Source of the DNA: Sparassis latifolia
Lineage: Eukaryota; Basidiomycota; Agaricomycetes; Polyporales; Sparassidaceae
DNA: 64,000 nucleotides
Assembly: GCA_018466975.1 (NCBI GenBank)
Contig: CM031561.1
Location: 3,038,001 to 3,102,000 of the forward strand
Direction of reading: 5' to 3'
A program made the translations under genes and the position numbers. Below the pieces are notes generated by a model. That model saw only the letters and a program-made list of their open reading frames with translations. It was not told the DNA's origin and did not search any database. Every line of letters starts with the position of its first letter. Position 1 is the first letter of the stretch. Shown here in pieces: positions 47,190 through 58,417 of the stretch.

Positions 47190-47690
47190 ATGGATCTGTC
47201 GGCAGCGCACCGAAGACTTACTCCACCAGCAAAAAAAAAATTTGTTCACGCATTTCTACTCGAACGCTCTGGATACCGAGCACTCTCGACGGTCATGCTC
47301 GATAGCCCGAAGTCATTATCTTCCGGCCCTAAACAAGCTCGGAGGGTTCATATCACCTGTAACCGCCGCCGTTTGTTGTCTCTTGAGCATCTCTCCCCTC
47401 TTCAAAACTTCATCCCTCCGAACACTCACTGTCCCACTTGTCTTGAAAGTCTTGGCCAGTGTTTGTCCTTGTTGCTCCAGTTACAGGTCCACCAATGTGG
47501 ACCTGGAGGGAGGAGGGTGATAGTATGTTTTTCGCACCCATGTTCTTCTAAACAAAGTCTGACTTGTGATGCTGGACGGTTGCGATGTACAGCCTTCAAG
47601 TTTACTGATTGGTGAGCTGTGATCAACTTATGTGGCCCACTGGCTGTTTGTCCTCGTTGTACGCACGCTAATGCAGTAGTATGATGTAGC
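47190..47690 (+). mobile_element. Interior of putative transposon remnant with Cys cluster
   Basis: Between the two motif arrays, a frame at 47190-47615 contains NFIPPNTHCPTCLESLG and later Cys-containing segments. PPxTxCPxC clusters recall Cys-rich domains associated with KDZ-type transposases in agaricomycetes; this is from memory and weak. The frame is short, and no transposase catalytic region is visible, so it is at most a non-autonomous remnant. Confidence 0.35.
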
Positions 47691-47861
47691 ATAGATACAT
47701 GTATAGACTGTAGTCATACTTTTAATAAAGTGCATTTTCCGAATTTCTGGTCTTGCCCTGAATGCACAAGAAATATATGGGAGCTCAAATTTCAAACACA
47801 ACGCGTAATTTGCTACCAGGTGACGGTGCTGGCCTGATGCTGGTAAAAATAAGTTTCTACT

Positions 47862-48032
47862 GCGTCCTACAGGTGCTACAGTGTCCTACAGGGCCTCGGA
47901 GACTACATGACTACAGTACTAGCCGATGCTAGCCGGTTCTCCTGTAGAAACGGCCTTTCTACAGAGTGCTATGTAATTAGGGACATTGCTACAGGCCTCT
48001 TGGGCCTACGCGAGCTACATAGGACTATATAG
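47862..48032. repeat. Subterminal CTACAG/TCCTACA repeat array, right
   Basis: Repeated CTACAG, GTCCTACAG and CTACATAGGAC variants mirror the left array at 47043-47175. The two bound a unit of about 1 kb. Confidence 0.6.
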
Positions 48033-48040
48033 GTATTGTC

Positions 48041-48572
48041 TTTTTTTCAGATGAAGTAGTAAAAAGCGGCAAAGTCAAATTCGGATTTTCCTGATGTATT
48101 CGCAACACCCAGAGCCAAAATCCAGGAGTCTTGATGCTCTCCATACATCAGAAAATCCAAAAATCCGGCAGCTCGACGAGGTTTCACTGGAAGTTCCAGC
48201 CATCGAAGGACGAATTCCGAGTCGAGTTGGTGGACGCGCACCGCGAGGAGGTCACGTGGGCGCATTTTAACCGGCGCGAAAACCGCAATGCACCCTCGAG
48301 TCCAGCTAGCTCTCCGTGTTATCCAGAACCACATCGACTTCGTCAAAGCGTACGACAGTGCTTTCACAGCCTCCCCGTCAATATTCCAGCATCCGTGCAA
48401 AATCTGTTCCGGACCAAACTTCCTATGGAGGTTACTTGTGTTACATTTCGGGACGCGAGGTTTCCCAAAGCTGTCGGCGTGCGGTCAAAGTGTAGTACTA
48501 CAGTGTCTGTGCTGAGCTGAGCTGGAAAATGCCCTTCACAGTCATTCCTGTCATTCCCGCACCCTGATCCGG
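48041..48572. other. No supported gene
   Basis: Overlapping frames on both strands (48047-48400 minus, 48131-48520 plus); no motif favours either. Confidence 0.4.
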
Positions 48573-48678
48573 TAGTCTTGTGACCAGACGTTCACGTGCA
48601 ACTTACCGAAAATGGACAGAAGAGAGGGTCGCACAGCAGAACGTCTGGTGAAAGTCGTATAGAGGGGGGGGTATGTAA
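48573..48678 (+). repeat. Left inverted end repeat with hairpin
   Basis: Contains an internal hairpin pairing ACCAGACGTTC (48583-48593) with GAACGTCTGGT (48639-48649). Inverted partner of 54358-54465. Confidence 0.7.
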
Positions 48679-49759
48679 CGCTCTCCTGGCTGTAGCTCCC
48701 GCACAGCATGTGTCACGCTGATCATCCCGCGTGTACCTGCACATCCATCCTGCCTCCTGCTGATAAATATTGTTCATGTATGCAACCATGTCCCTGGGCC
48801 GCGGTGGTCACCACGCTTGGCCGGTGACCGACCCGTGGTACCTTCCCACGCACGGGCCGGTGCCCCTCGGTATATGCCGCCGGTGACCATAACGCGCCGT
48901 GTATGCCGCGCGGCCCGTTTGGGCAGTAGCTAACAATTCCAGCAATAGTTGCCATACGGGAATCTAAACTTCCTTGAAGGACCTTACTCCGTGCGCGAGC
49001 AGCAGTGCGCGTCGTCACGGCAGACCGTAGCTCACCAACCCCACTCTGCCCTCCCCCCTGGGTCACAGGTCACATCTTTTCACGTCTGCATGCATTCACC
49101 ATCTCGGCCAGCAGTGGAACCGTGCCGCCGGAATGCACCATCGACTCCTGCGTGCGCACCACGCCAGATTGCGGTGGCATAGTGCAATAGCCGATAGAGT
49201 ACAGAGAAAAAATATATCTCCCTTAGAATTTTGTATCCCACATTCCTCTATGCTGCAGGCCAATTTCACAATTCCAGCCAGACATGCCCTCAGCCTTGCA
49301 CCTGCCACTGCGCATGCCCCCGCATGCCCCGCGTGCCGATGCGCTCTCCACCACACACGTGAGTGAGCACAATGTGATTGCGGCCAGTGGGGGCCTGCAC
49401 GTCGCGCGCATGGAGCACCACCGCCGCGCCTGCATGGAGAAGCTCGCGCGGGGCAGTGGCAGCACGAGTCGGGACACATTCGCGCCGGGCGTATGGACGC
49501 GAAGGTGTTCGAGTGCGAGCAGGTGCACGACACAGTGCTCCTCGCCCCCGCGCACGTAGATCACTCGGAAGTTTTGCATTGAAAACACACGACAAGTTAG
49601 TATTGTACACTAGAGACAAGTTAGTATTGTACACTAGAGAAGGTTCTGTACAGTAGAAATAAGGTTGTTGTAAGTTAGACAGAGAGAAGCCGCCAGAAAA
49701 GACTTCAAAGGAGAAGGGGGAAAAACATTAATCATGAACCTGTTGCAGCCCGTTCACGT
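48679..49759. other. Element interior downstream of recombinase gene
   Basis: Contains GGTNACC palindromes near 48808-48890 and GC-rich overlapping frames at 49220-49590 on both strands that are not called as genes. A tandem 24-bp duplication is listed separately. Confidence 0.4.
49591..49638. repeat. 24-bp tandem duplication (two units)
   Basis: Two identical units containing CAAGTTAGTATTGTACAC at 49591-49614 and 49615-49638. Confidence 0.85.
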
Positions 49760-52720
49760 CTACGGATACTTCATTGCAGCCTTCAGCACCTCGAGACATC
49801 CCGCACCGCCGGACTCCGTGAGGTATTCACAGAACTTCCGCGCCCTATACCTCGGGTGATACTTCTCTTCGAGGAAGCGCAACGCGAGCTGGACGGACCA
49901 GCGCGGCTTCTGCGACAGCTCCGTGATGAGCTCAACAATCTTCTTGCGACGCCCACCTTCCGTTTTGAGTGTCGCATTGTTGTGGCGCCAGCGGTTGCCC
50001 CATTTCTCTGTCAGCTCGCGCACGGGAATGTGTCCTCCAAGTCCCGCAGTCCACTCCATCCAGACCTCCATGATTGTGCTCACCGATTGGTACCGATACG
50101 ATGGGAGGAGCTCCCCCGATTTCCAAACCCATGGCTCGTGCCTGTTGAAGGTGTCTTCACCATATGTGCGCTGAAGCTCTTCTCATCGCGCTGACCGTGA
50201 ACCCGTGTATGCCTGCACCGCAATGGGTGGAACGAGCCCCGGGACCACCAATGATGTGGGAGCGGCTGATCCCGTGGAGCCGGGTGAAGTGGCATTTGCG
50301 AGGAGCGACACTGAACTGCTCGGCAGCTCTGTAACAGATGCTGTGATTGATGGCGCAGCGGGAGTCACCGCACTGCCTCCGGGCCCGTCGCTGCCATGGA
50401 AGTTGATCATGATAACGGGCGGGCGACAGTGGGAGGTGCAGCTACAGGTGCAGCAGGTGCAGAGGTTGTCGGGCTCGGATCGGGGCCCACAAAGGCTGCA
50501 GCTGAGATCACGGTGGAGGTCAGAATCATGAGAACATCTCCGCGCGTGAAGACCCGTACCTGGCCTCGACTTGCGAGTGTTTCTGGAGTTCACCAGCATG
50601 CCGATCATGCCTTCCATCTTGACCATCCTCTCCGACATGTCGGCCATCTGCCGGTTGTTCTCCTCATGCTGCCTCTTCTGCTCCATAAGGACGCCGGTGG
50701 TCGCACCCCGCAGGCTGGTTATCAGATGCTCGGGAAGGTTCTGGTATGCTACGCAGGCCTGTTCTTCTGCTTCTCGGATGGCGGGCATCGCCTTGCTGAC
50801 AAAGCGGTGAAAAGCGGGGGTGTTGAACGGTGCAAATCTGAAGACGGGGGCAGATGGATGCATCGTGCACAGGAGGGCTGCGTCTTGAAGCAGAATGCGG
50901 CGCAGCCATACCAAAAGTCGGAGAAAGTGGCACAGGGCATAATCTTGAGCCAATGGGTTCTCTCGGACGCGAGCCTCGAGAGCGACCTGCTCTTGCTCAA
51001 CCCAGGGAAAAATCTGCGCAAGGAGTTCGGGCAGCGGATCTGACAGCAGTGTGGCTTGATCAGTCGCACAGGGGGGTGCACGTATGTAACCAACTACTCA
51101 CCGAGAGCGTCACGCGGGAGGCAATATGTCTCCGGCTTTCGACCATTGAACATGGCCGCACCGAGGAGGGCGTCCACTGGAAACGTTTGTTCGTAGCACT
51201 GGCGGAAGGACCCATTCTCGTTCCATCCGCCGAGTGCTTTCGTCCCGCTGACCGTGGCACCATGCGCCCGCGCAGTCTGTGCGGCATAACTTCGGCCGGC
51301 GTGGGTGACCTTGGTGATTGATATCTCGTTCTCCTTGTGAATGCCTCTCAGCCTGTCGCGGTGGTCTGTGGACGAGGGTCAGCTCGGGCAGCACTGCGAT
51401 GATGAGCAGGCAGCGGGAACACTCACTGTCGTATGACATAGGGGACGCGGGTTGTTTGCCCCAGAACACGTGGTAGCCATACCAGTCACAGCGCCCGTAC
51501 TCACCGCAGGCTGCGTCGTCGAAATCCGGAAGCAACTCAGGCAGCGGCAGATGGAGGACATGGAAAAAGCCAAAAAAAAGCAAGGCCAGCCCTCCGACAG
51601 GGCAGAGTTCGACCTCCCAGTGACGGATGGCACCGTGCTCATCCAGACGGCCCTGTTGGTTGTGCTTGGCATTATCCGCCAGTGCGGCAAGCACCTGATA
51701 GCAGCGTGAGTGCTATTGACATCTACCTCAAATCCTTGACGCACCGGAACTCTGTACCCGGCACGAACATCATCCATAGGGATCGACGACATGAACAGGT
51801 CTGACCATTCGAGGATGCGCGAGCTCTCCCCACGGAATGCCGTCGTCGATGACAGGAGGAGCATTGCGCGATCGCGCAAGCCGAGCCAAACTTGCTTGCT
51901 GCCAGAAACGTCGGTCAAGCACCAGATCGAGCAGCGTTTGAGCTCCTCTGGCGTGTACGTGTCTTAAAACAGATGTCGTTCATCAGTGAATCGAGCAGTT
52001 GCGAGCTTCAGCGATTCTCACCTCCAGAACTTCCCACGGCTTTGAGAGCCTGTGCCTTGTCGATGCGCTTCGGCTCCTGATGCTTCGCGGAAGACTCCGC
52101 AGTGCGGACGCGGATGTCTGAGCGCAACGATACCTGTGCGTCGGGGTCCTCCTTGTACAGATAGGCATTGTTGCGGAGCCAGCTCTCAAGCGCGCTGATC
52201 ACCTGCGAGACGTGCGACTTGCCCACGTTCGATCCTGCAACGGTGTCGTTCTTGCCATATCGACGCTGCGATCCGAGACATGTCAGCTGCAGTGGTCGCC
52301 ATTGCAAGGCATGAGAAAAGCGCGGCTCACCTTTTCGCGCGACATCTCATACTCCAAGAAGAAGGAGGCTTTGAGAGCGGTAATAGGAAATGCCGGGATG
52401 GGCACTTCATCGGGTGCCTTCTGGCGGCGCTCGGTCTGGAAGGCTGTCCAGTATTTGATGTAGTTTTGCACGTGGCGATCGTAACTCGAACCGGTCTGCT
52501 TGTCGTCTTGATCCAACTTGGCCTTCTTGACACGCGCGTCATGCGACTCGAGCTCCAGTTGCGCGATCGACTGCTGGAGTGAACCGGCAACAGTGGCGAG
52601 TGCAGCAGCGCCCGCCACGACACGAGGAGCACCAGGGCGAGAGACAGCATCGCACGCAGAAGCGGGGTGCGGCGATCCTTCGCGGTTTGTTGTCCGCAGG
52701 CCTGGGACCTCGGGCAGCAT
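49760..52720 (-). CDS. Crypton-like tyrosine recombinase with GCR1_C domain
   Basis: Exon 1 (52720-52331) starts MLPEVPGLRTTNREG and reaches SYDRHVQNYIKYWTAFQTER, a core-binding-like helical region. The next exon starts at 52265 (RRYGKNDTVAGSNVGKSHVS). Then comes GLRDRAMLLLSSTTAFRGES (first catalytic Arg), an exon with a WYGYHVFWGKQP core, and VTHAGRSYAAQ (HxxR). GTKALGGWNENGSFRQCYE follows (Trp/Gly block, then the candidate nucleophile Tyr). After a Ser/Pro-rich linker the last exon carries EVWMEWTAGLGGHIPVREL and EKWGNRWRHNNATLK, the GCR1_C DNA-binding pattern, ending AAMKYP. This layout matches Crypton/Ndc10-type proteins. All catalytic residues appear present and no stop is seen inside exons, so it may be active. 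Joins near 50.2 kb are uncertain. A longer N-terminus from 52927 is possible. Confidence 0.8.
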
Positions 52721-54357
52721 GATCGAGGACCTTCACGGCATCTCGTAGTGCACGAAAGTGGATGCGACGGCGGGCCCGCCATCGCCCATCGTCGCGTGGT
52801 TATTGGAGTGTCGCTGCGCGAGGCCGCTGATGGCAACCTCACGCTGCCGCTTCCTCGGAACCGCAGGAGAGGGCGGGTCGTACGAGACCACTCGAAATTG
52901 CTGCGGCCGCGACGATCCCATCGTCATGTGACTTCGCCGATGGCGAGGACCGTCAAGAGGACGGGAGGATGGGTCGGTGGTTCAGAGGTGTGCCGGCCGG
53001 CGGCGGCGTCTTCGCGGCAAGCCCTCGAGCTGGCGCGGGGTGCCGCAGTCTGGGTGAGCACGATTGAGCTTGCGCGGGTCTCTGTCTGCCATGATGATGT
53101 GGCTGGGAGAGCAAGGGACTTGGAAGTGCCACCTGAGTGTAGTTAGAACCATTAGCGGTGCTCGAGGACTGAAAGAGGAGGGGCTTACACACACGAAAGA
53201 TACGGGATCTTTCGACGTGCCGACTGTGCAGGTCGGACGCGATGTGCACCACCATTTTGAAGGAGAACAAGCCGGGGGCCTTTTATTTGACGGCGCGAAG
53301 GCGACGGCGTGAAGGGCGCGCAGTCAGGGACACGGCGACGGGACGGGGTGCGATCGCCACGGGGAAATGTAAGGGTCGCGGCACGAGGCAGGCCCCAAAG
53401 GGCGGGATGACCGGCAGGAAAAAAAAAAAAGAGAATTGAATCTGGTTGTACGGTAGAAAAACGCACCACCTGGCGACCGCGAATCGAGCGCGGGCACCGT
53501 GTCCTCTTCGGTTGCAGCAGAATATGGGGGAATTAGGACAGAGTGGATGTAACTAACTTGCGAGTAAAATACGGAGAAGGTGAAGGCCGGGAGGTTGCTG
53601 GGCGGTTCCACGCGCCTAAGAATGCGGCATCGTCGGTGCCAGCTTCGCGTGCTTTGAGAGACGGCGGGCGCCGCTGAGTGCGCGAATGCGCGGTGCGAGA
53701 GCAAACGCGATGCTCGTGACGAGCTCGCTGGCCGCGAGCGTGAGCGGGAAAGAGTGTGTCGGCGCGTTCAACGCCGTTCGTCGTCGCGTCCAGGGAAAAT
53801 CGAGCGACCGCCGTTCGTGGCGAGACAGTCTTGGACGGTCCAGCTGGCCGCGCGTGAGACGCGTGCGTGCGAGATGGGCTTGCGCGCGCCGGGTGTCGGT
53901 CAGGCGAACGCGCTTCTTGACACGTTTGTTGTGCTTGATGCCTCGGCTCGGACTCTCGTGGAGAGGCTAGGAAAAGAGGCGGGGACCGCTGCACGGCGGC
54001 GGCGACGGCAGTTGGCGGTGTGCGGTGCGGGGGAGGCGGGGTGGTCGACGTCGCATTAGGCGCGCACGAGCCTCGTTGCCCTGGGGGCCGAGCGCGCAGC
54101 GCCCGCCGAATTCGCCCGAGCGCGCTTGCCGCTTTTTGGGGGGGGGTCACCAGCCGAGTCCTGACGACCGGCGTGTACAGGGCTGGTGACCCTTCGTTTC
54201 CTTTTAGGGGGGGTCACCGCCGTGGTCACCGGGGTGGAGCGGTGACCCGTAATATACTCTATATATGCACCCCGAACCCTATTCTAGGCATCGGTAACCC
54301 GTGAATGCGCCGCGTTCGAGTTCGGATGTTTCGAGTTTTGGCTGAGGTCACGCCCAT
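52721..54357. other. Element interior upstream of recombinase gene; GC-rich
   Basis: GC-rich DNA with long overlapping frames on both strands (for example 53533-54150 minus) whose Ala/Arg/Pro composition reflects base bias. Contains an A12 run near 53420, a G run near 54139 and GGTNACC palindromes at 54148-54247. No gene is supported. Confidence 0.45.
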
Positions 54358-54465
54358 GTGACATACCCCCCCCCCGCCTATACGAAAGTCACCAGACGTT
54401 CTGACACGACCCTCCACACAAATCCTAAAAAGGGTCGAATCTCAGAACGGCTGGTTACGAGACTA
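54358..54465 (-). repeat. Right inverted end repeat with hairpin
   Basis: Hairpin pairs ACCAGACGTTCTGA (54391-54404) with TCAGAACGGCTGGT (54442-54455) and GACCCT with AGGGTC inside it. Inverted partner of 48573-48678. Confidence 0.7.
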
Positions 54466-55880
54466 GCATTGGATGCCTATGTAGCGACGTGCATTTTCGC
54501 TCTCCACGCGGTTCTCAGGACCCCTGAGAGGAGCCGACTCGAGCATCGGCTGCCCGTTGGCCTTAAAATCTGGAAGTTGGGAGTTGGGAGTCTTTGTTGG
54601 TTCCACTCTACCTTCAGAGCAGAACAAAATATGATATCATCCAACACGCCACGGCGCCTCGCGTCTTCCTCACCGCGCGCTATCCGTGGGACGATCTCGA
54701 AAACGCTTTCAAAAAACGTTGGAGTCTGCGTTTTCTCTGGCCTGCCGAGTCTCACTGACCACCAGCGCGTCGACGACCCCGCTGCTACTCTTCTTTCACA
54801 GCCATCCGGAGCTCGACGCGTACGCCTAATACTCCTACCACCGGGTTTCGACGACCGCTCCGCGGAACGCAGGTCGGGCGTCGTTGTCCCGGTGTGCCGG
54901 AGCCGATATTATGACGGTGTGGTGTATGCCAACGACGACGGTCGCCCGCGCCACGGCATGCATTTCGCGCTCCACCGACTACGCAAGAGCCGACGGCATG
55001 CGTGGGGAGTTACCCGTGAATGAGTACGTCTACAGCTCTGCGACGGATGCTGCCGCGTCCTCTCACAACCGATTTCCGGATCTACGCAGCGAGGCGGGCG
55101 AGAGCACGGCAACCTAGCCATCTTCGTTTCCAAAGGCGTCCGACCGCGCCGGGTTTACGCACGTATCTCCCGCTTTGTGGCGGTCCTCATCTCAGACGCA
55201 ACTTCGTCTCTGCGTACATAATCTCTCATCGTCCATCCAGCACCGCGTACGAATTTCACAGCTTTTCCCGTCGTCCAGATCCGCTCACATGCCCCCCACC
55301 TTCGCGCTCGCGTCAGCCCGACTGCCACTGCCGCCGGGGTGCGCCTTCCTCCGACAGGGCAGAGACGTACTCGAGGCTCGCGCCGCCCTCCCGCTCGTCG
55401 CACCCCGCCCGGCCCCTACACAGTCCAAAAATGGTCTTCGCCGGACGGGCCACCCCTCTACGAACCTGGGCCCCCCATTCAGTTTTCCCAGGTCCGGCGC
55501 GCCTTTCCCTCCGCGGGGCGGGTGCGTGGTTGGCGTTTTGCCTCGCACATGCGTAAGTGATGGCGCGAAGCAGCCGCGGCTGGGTTACCCAAACGTGGGG
55601 AGGGAGGGCACCACGACGCAAGGCACAAGACGCCAAGGAGCAAGACACGCGCCGCGCGGGGTGTGCACACTCCTCACTTACACGCGCACCACGCAAGAGG
55701 TGCCCACACCCACACGCAGCGCCGTCTCCTCCCCCCGCTGGCCCCTCCGCCTCGCCAATAACAACATAACAATACAACAACAACACACAACTCCCGCTCG
55801 CGCCCTCCGCGTCTCCACGAACAGCCGCTTCGTGTCCCAGCCCAGCGCCGCTATGCAGGCCCGCGCTCCAGGAAAGGGAC

Positions 55881-56378
55881 GCTCCTCCGCAGGTCCGGGG
55901 CCCCGTCCCCGCCCTCGCCGCCTCGCGCGGCCTCGCTATATGTACAATATACATATATACATATACATATACAGCTCACGACGACGGCAGAGTGCACTGC
56001 GTCCGGCTCGCGCATGGTTGGGTCACGACGCGCGCGGGGGGGAAGGGGGAGCCTCCCATCCCCCGCCGAGGAAGAGGAGGGCGCGGCAAGGCCCTCTCGC
56101 TCGGGGCTCAGGTGACGTCGGAGACATACGTACACGTGTTCGAGTCAAAAAATCACCGCGCTGCGCGTTCCTTCCCTTCGGAGACGCGGATATATATATA
56201 TTTGGTGGATTACGGTACGTTCCTTCCGTTCCGGGCGAGGGTGGGCGCGGGGCGCGGGCGCATGGGGAGGGAGCGGCCCGCGGGGGGAGGTGCGGGGGAG
56301 GTGCGGGGAAGCGGGAACGCGGGCGGGGGCAGGCGTGCACGACATGGGCGTGAAAGAGCACGCGCGGGGGCGCCTCGC
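55881..56378. repeat. Tandem duplication unit 1
   Basis: Shares with unit 2 (56498-56945) the same order of blocks: CGGCCTCGCTATATGTACA, a TA/CA microsatellite, a ..GGTTGGGTCACGACGCGCG block, GACGTCGGAGACATACGTAC, a TATATA run with GGTGGATTACGGTACG, then GGCAGGCGTGCACGAC. The offset is about 602 bp in the upstream half and shrinks to about 577 bp after small indels. Confidence 0.85.
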
Positions 56379-56497
56379 ATGGAGAGCGGGAGCGCGTCCC
56401 AGCCCAAAGACGCTCGGCAGGTCCGCCGCCCCCGCCCGCCCCGTCTCCGCCCCCGCTCTACAAGCCACGCCGCCCCGCGCGAGGAGCACGTCCCAGC

Positions 56498-56945
56498 GCG
56501 GACGCTCCTCTGCAGGCCCCGTCTCGCGCGGCCTCGCTATATGTACAATATACATATATACATATACAGCTCACGACGACGGCAGAGTGCACTGCGTCCG
56601 GCTCGCGCATGGTTGGGTCACGACGCGCGCGGGGAAGGGGGAGCCTCCCATCCCCCGCCGAGGAGGAGGAGAAGGAAGAGAAGAGGAGGAAGAGGCAAGG
56701 CCCTCTCGCTCGGGGCTCAGGTGACGTCGGAGACATACGTACACGTGTTCGAGTAAAATCACCGCACTTCGCGTTCCTTCCCTTCGGAGACGTAGACGCG
56801 GATATATATATATATTGGTGGATTACGGTACGTTCCTTCCGTTCCGGGCGAGGGTGGGCGCGGGCGCATGCGGGGAGGTGCGGGGGAGGGGGAACGCGGG
56901 CGGGGGCAGGCGTGCACGACGTGGGCGTGAAAGAGTACGCGGGCT
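56498..56945. repeat. Tandem duplication unit 2
   Basis: Second copy of the block series in 55881-56378, with indels mainly in G/A-rich tracts. Confidence 0.85.
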
Positions 56946-57214
56946 CGCGGGAGAGGGTGCACGCGCGCCGGGGGGGCTCGGGGCTCGGGAGCGAAGTGGG
57001 TACTGAGGCCTGAAGCGGAAGTCTGAGGTCTGAGATCTGAGCGGCGGTGGGAGTTGGACGAGGGGAGGTGTGTATGATCAGGGAAAACGACGCGGGAACG
57101 AGGTGGAAATTAGTACTGGGCTGTAGCTAATAGGGGATATAAATAGACGAGACGGAAGACGACGCAGCGAGCGTGCTCGTGCTGGAACGAGGCGCGCAGC
57201 GAGGCTAGTGGGGG

Positions 57215-57593
57215 CTACGAGGAGGAGGCCGGGGGGAGGTCGTCGGGGGACGGCGGGGGCGGGTCCCTGAGGGGGTTCTCCGTCCTGGCCTGGTCGAGGA
57301 GGACGTCGAGCCCCCTGTCCTTGACGGCCTTCTGCAGGAGACGCGGCGGGGATCAGGACGGGGGGCGCCGCAGCACAGGAAACACGCACCTGGACGCACT
57401 CGCGGTACTGGGCCCAGAGCTTGCCGCAGCGGGCGTCGTACTCTGCGGCCTGTTGGCGGGCGAAGGCGGCGCGCTGGTCTGGGGTGGAGGCGGCGGAGAC
57501 GGCGGGCTCGAGGTAGCCCTCGAACCAGGCGTTGAAGCAGGCGTCGTACTGCTTCTTGAGCGGGGTGCACTCCTCTGCCAGGCTGTGTGCCAT
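57215..57593 (-). CDS. MDM35: Mdm35/TRIAP1-family mitochondrial intermembrane-space protein
   Basis: Exon 1 (57593-57390) starts MAHSLAEECTPLKKQYDACF. The intron is 57389-57332 (58 bp, GTGCGT..CAG). Exon 2 (57331-57215) ends DDLPPASSS; 106 residues in all. Twin CX9C motifs are present: CTPLKKQYDAC and CGKLWAQYREC, with the CFNAWF helix typical of the family. By family knowledge it is imported by the Mia40 relay, folds as a disulfide-linked helical hairpin, and partners Ups/PRELI phospholipid-transfer proteins in the intermembrane space. The Pro/Ser-rich C-terminal tail is expected to be variable. Its start is 80 bp from the VPS29 start on the other strand. Confidence 0.93.
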
Positions 57594-57673
57594 CGTGGGC
57601 GAGGAGAGAACCCTAACCCGAGCGGGAGTGCAAGTAAGAGGGAGGGGGCGAGCGGGCGCCTAAGGCAACGACG
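57594..57673. promoter_or_regulatory. 80-bp divergent promoter interval MDM35/VPS29
   Basis: Only 80 bp separate the two start codons, so 5' UTRs and core promoters must overlap or be very short. No TATA box is obvious. Confidence 0.6.
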
Positions 57674-58417
57674 ATGGTGCTGGTGCTCGTCATCGGCGAC
57701 CTGCACATCCCGCACAGGGTGCACGACCTCCCGCTCAAGTTCAAGAAGCTCCTCGTCCCGGGCAAGATCCAGCAGATCCTCTCCACCGGCAACGTCTGCG
57801 ACCGCGAGACCTACGACTACCTCCGCACCGTCTCCCCCGACGTCCACATCGTCCGCGGCGACTACGACGAGGTCCGCCTCTCCTCTCCCTCTCCTCTCTG
57901 TCCGCTCACACCGCCCACAGAGCGCGTTCCCGCTCAGCGTGACCGTCACCCACGCCCCGATCCGCATCGGCGTCGTCCACGGGCACCAGTCCATCCCCAC
58001 CGGCGACCTCGACGCCCTCGCCGCCCTCGCCCGCCAGATGGACGTCGACGTCCTCGTCTCCGGCCACACCCACACCTTCCAGGCCGTCCAGTACGACGGC
58101 CGCTTCTTCGTCAACCCCGGCTCCGCAACCGGCGCCTGGCTCGGCTCCCTCAACGCGTGCGTCCCCCCCCTCCTTTCACCGGTTCTGCTGCTGACCGCGC
58201 CGCGCGCAGAGACCCGACGCCGTCCTTTGCCCTGATGGACATCCAGGGCCCCGTCGTCGTCACCTACGTCTACCAGCTCGTCGACGGCGACGTCCGCGTG
58301 GAGAAGATCGAGTTCCGCAAGGACACCGACGCCGCCGCCGCCGCCACCGCCGCCGCCGCGCCCCGCAGCACCGTCCTCCCCCAGAGCATCCCCGCCAGCC
58401 CCAGCCCCGTGTGGTAG
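57674..58417 (+). CDS. VPS29: Vps29, retromer subunit
   Basis: Exons 57674-57871, 57921-58156, 58210-58417; introns of 49 and 53 bp; 213 residues. It has the metallophosphoesterase-like fold signature of Vps29: [70 protein letters not shown] and FALMDIQG...VVTYVYQL. By family knowledge Vps29 binds Vps35 and Vps26 in retromer, which recycles cargo from endosomes to the Golgi or plasma membrane, and the fold lacks efficient phosphatase activity. An Ala-run and Pro/Ser tail (residues about 180-213) extends the usual ~180-residue length. Codon use is strongly GC-ending, like MDM35. Confidence 0.95.
   Translation: MVLVLVIGDLHIPHRVHDLPLKFKKLLVPGKIQQILSTGNVCDRETYDYLRTVSPDVHIVRGDYDEVRLSSPSPLCPLTPPTERVPAQRDRHPRPDPHRRRPRAPVHPHRRPRRPRRPRPPDGRRRPRLRPHPHLPGRPVRRPLLRQPRLRNRRLARLPQRVRPPPPFTGSAADRAARRDPTPSFALMDIQGPVVVTYVYQLVDGDVRVEKIEFRKDTDAAAAATAAAAPRSTVLPQSIPASPSPVW

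Larger units (their letters stand above)
48573..54465 (-). mobile_element. Putative tyrosine-recombinase (Crypton-like) element with inverted ends
   Basis: The two ends (48573-48678 and 54358-54465) are inverted copies of each other and enclose an apparently intact tyrosine recombinase gene (49760-52720 minus). Both ends share TAGTCT, a CCAG.CGTTC block, GACCCTC, TCACCAGACGTTCTG, CTATACGA and a long C/G run followed by ACATAC. Just inside each end lie clusters of GGTNACC palindromes (48808-48890; 54148-54247). No target duplication is evident. Classical Cryptons are described as lacking terminal inverted repeats, so either this is a variant or the gene lies inside a different element. Confidence 0.5.
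54466..57214. other. GC-rich low-complexity tract without supported genes
   Basis: Strong GC bias opens long frames on both strands (for example 54358-55023, 55175-56353 plus; 55313-55954 minus); they overlap each other and look like bias artefacts. TA/CA microsatellites (TATATACATATACATA type) sit near 55937-55972, 56195 and 56540-56570. Confidence 0.55.

Noticed and set aside
53533..54150. 206-codon Ala/Arg/Pro-rich frame on the minus strand
   Set aside because: Overlaps open frames on the other strand in GC-rich DNA; composition follows base bias and no domain is seen.
54358..56353. Long plus-strand frames (221 and 392 codons)
   Set aside because: They run through a transposon end repeat, microsatellites and a tandem duplication, with frames open on both strands; no family resemblance.
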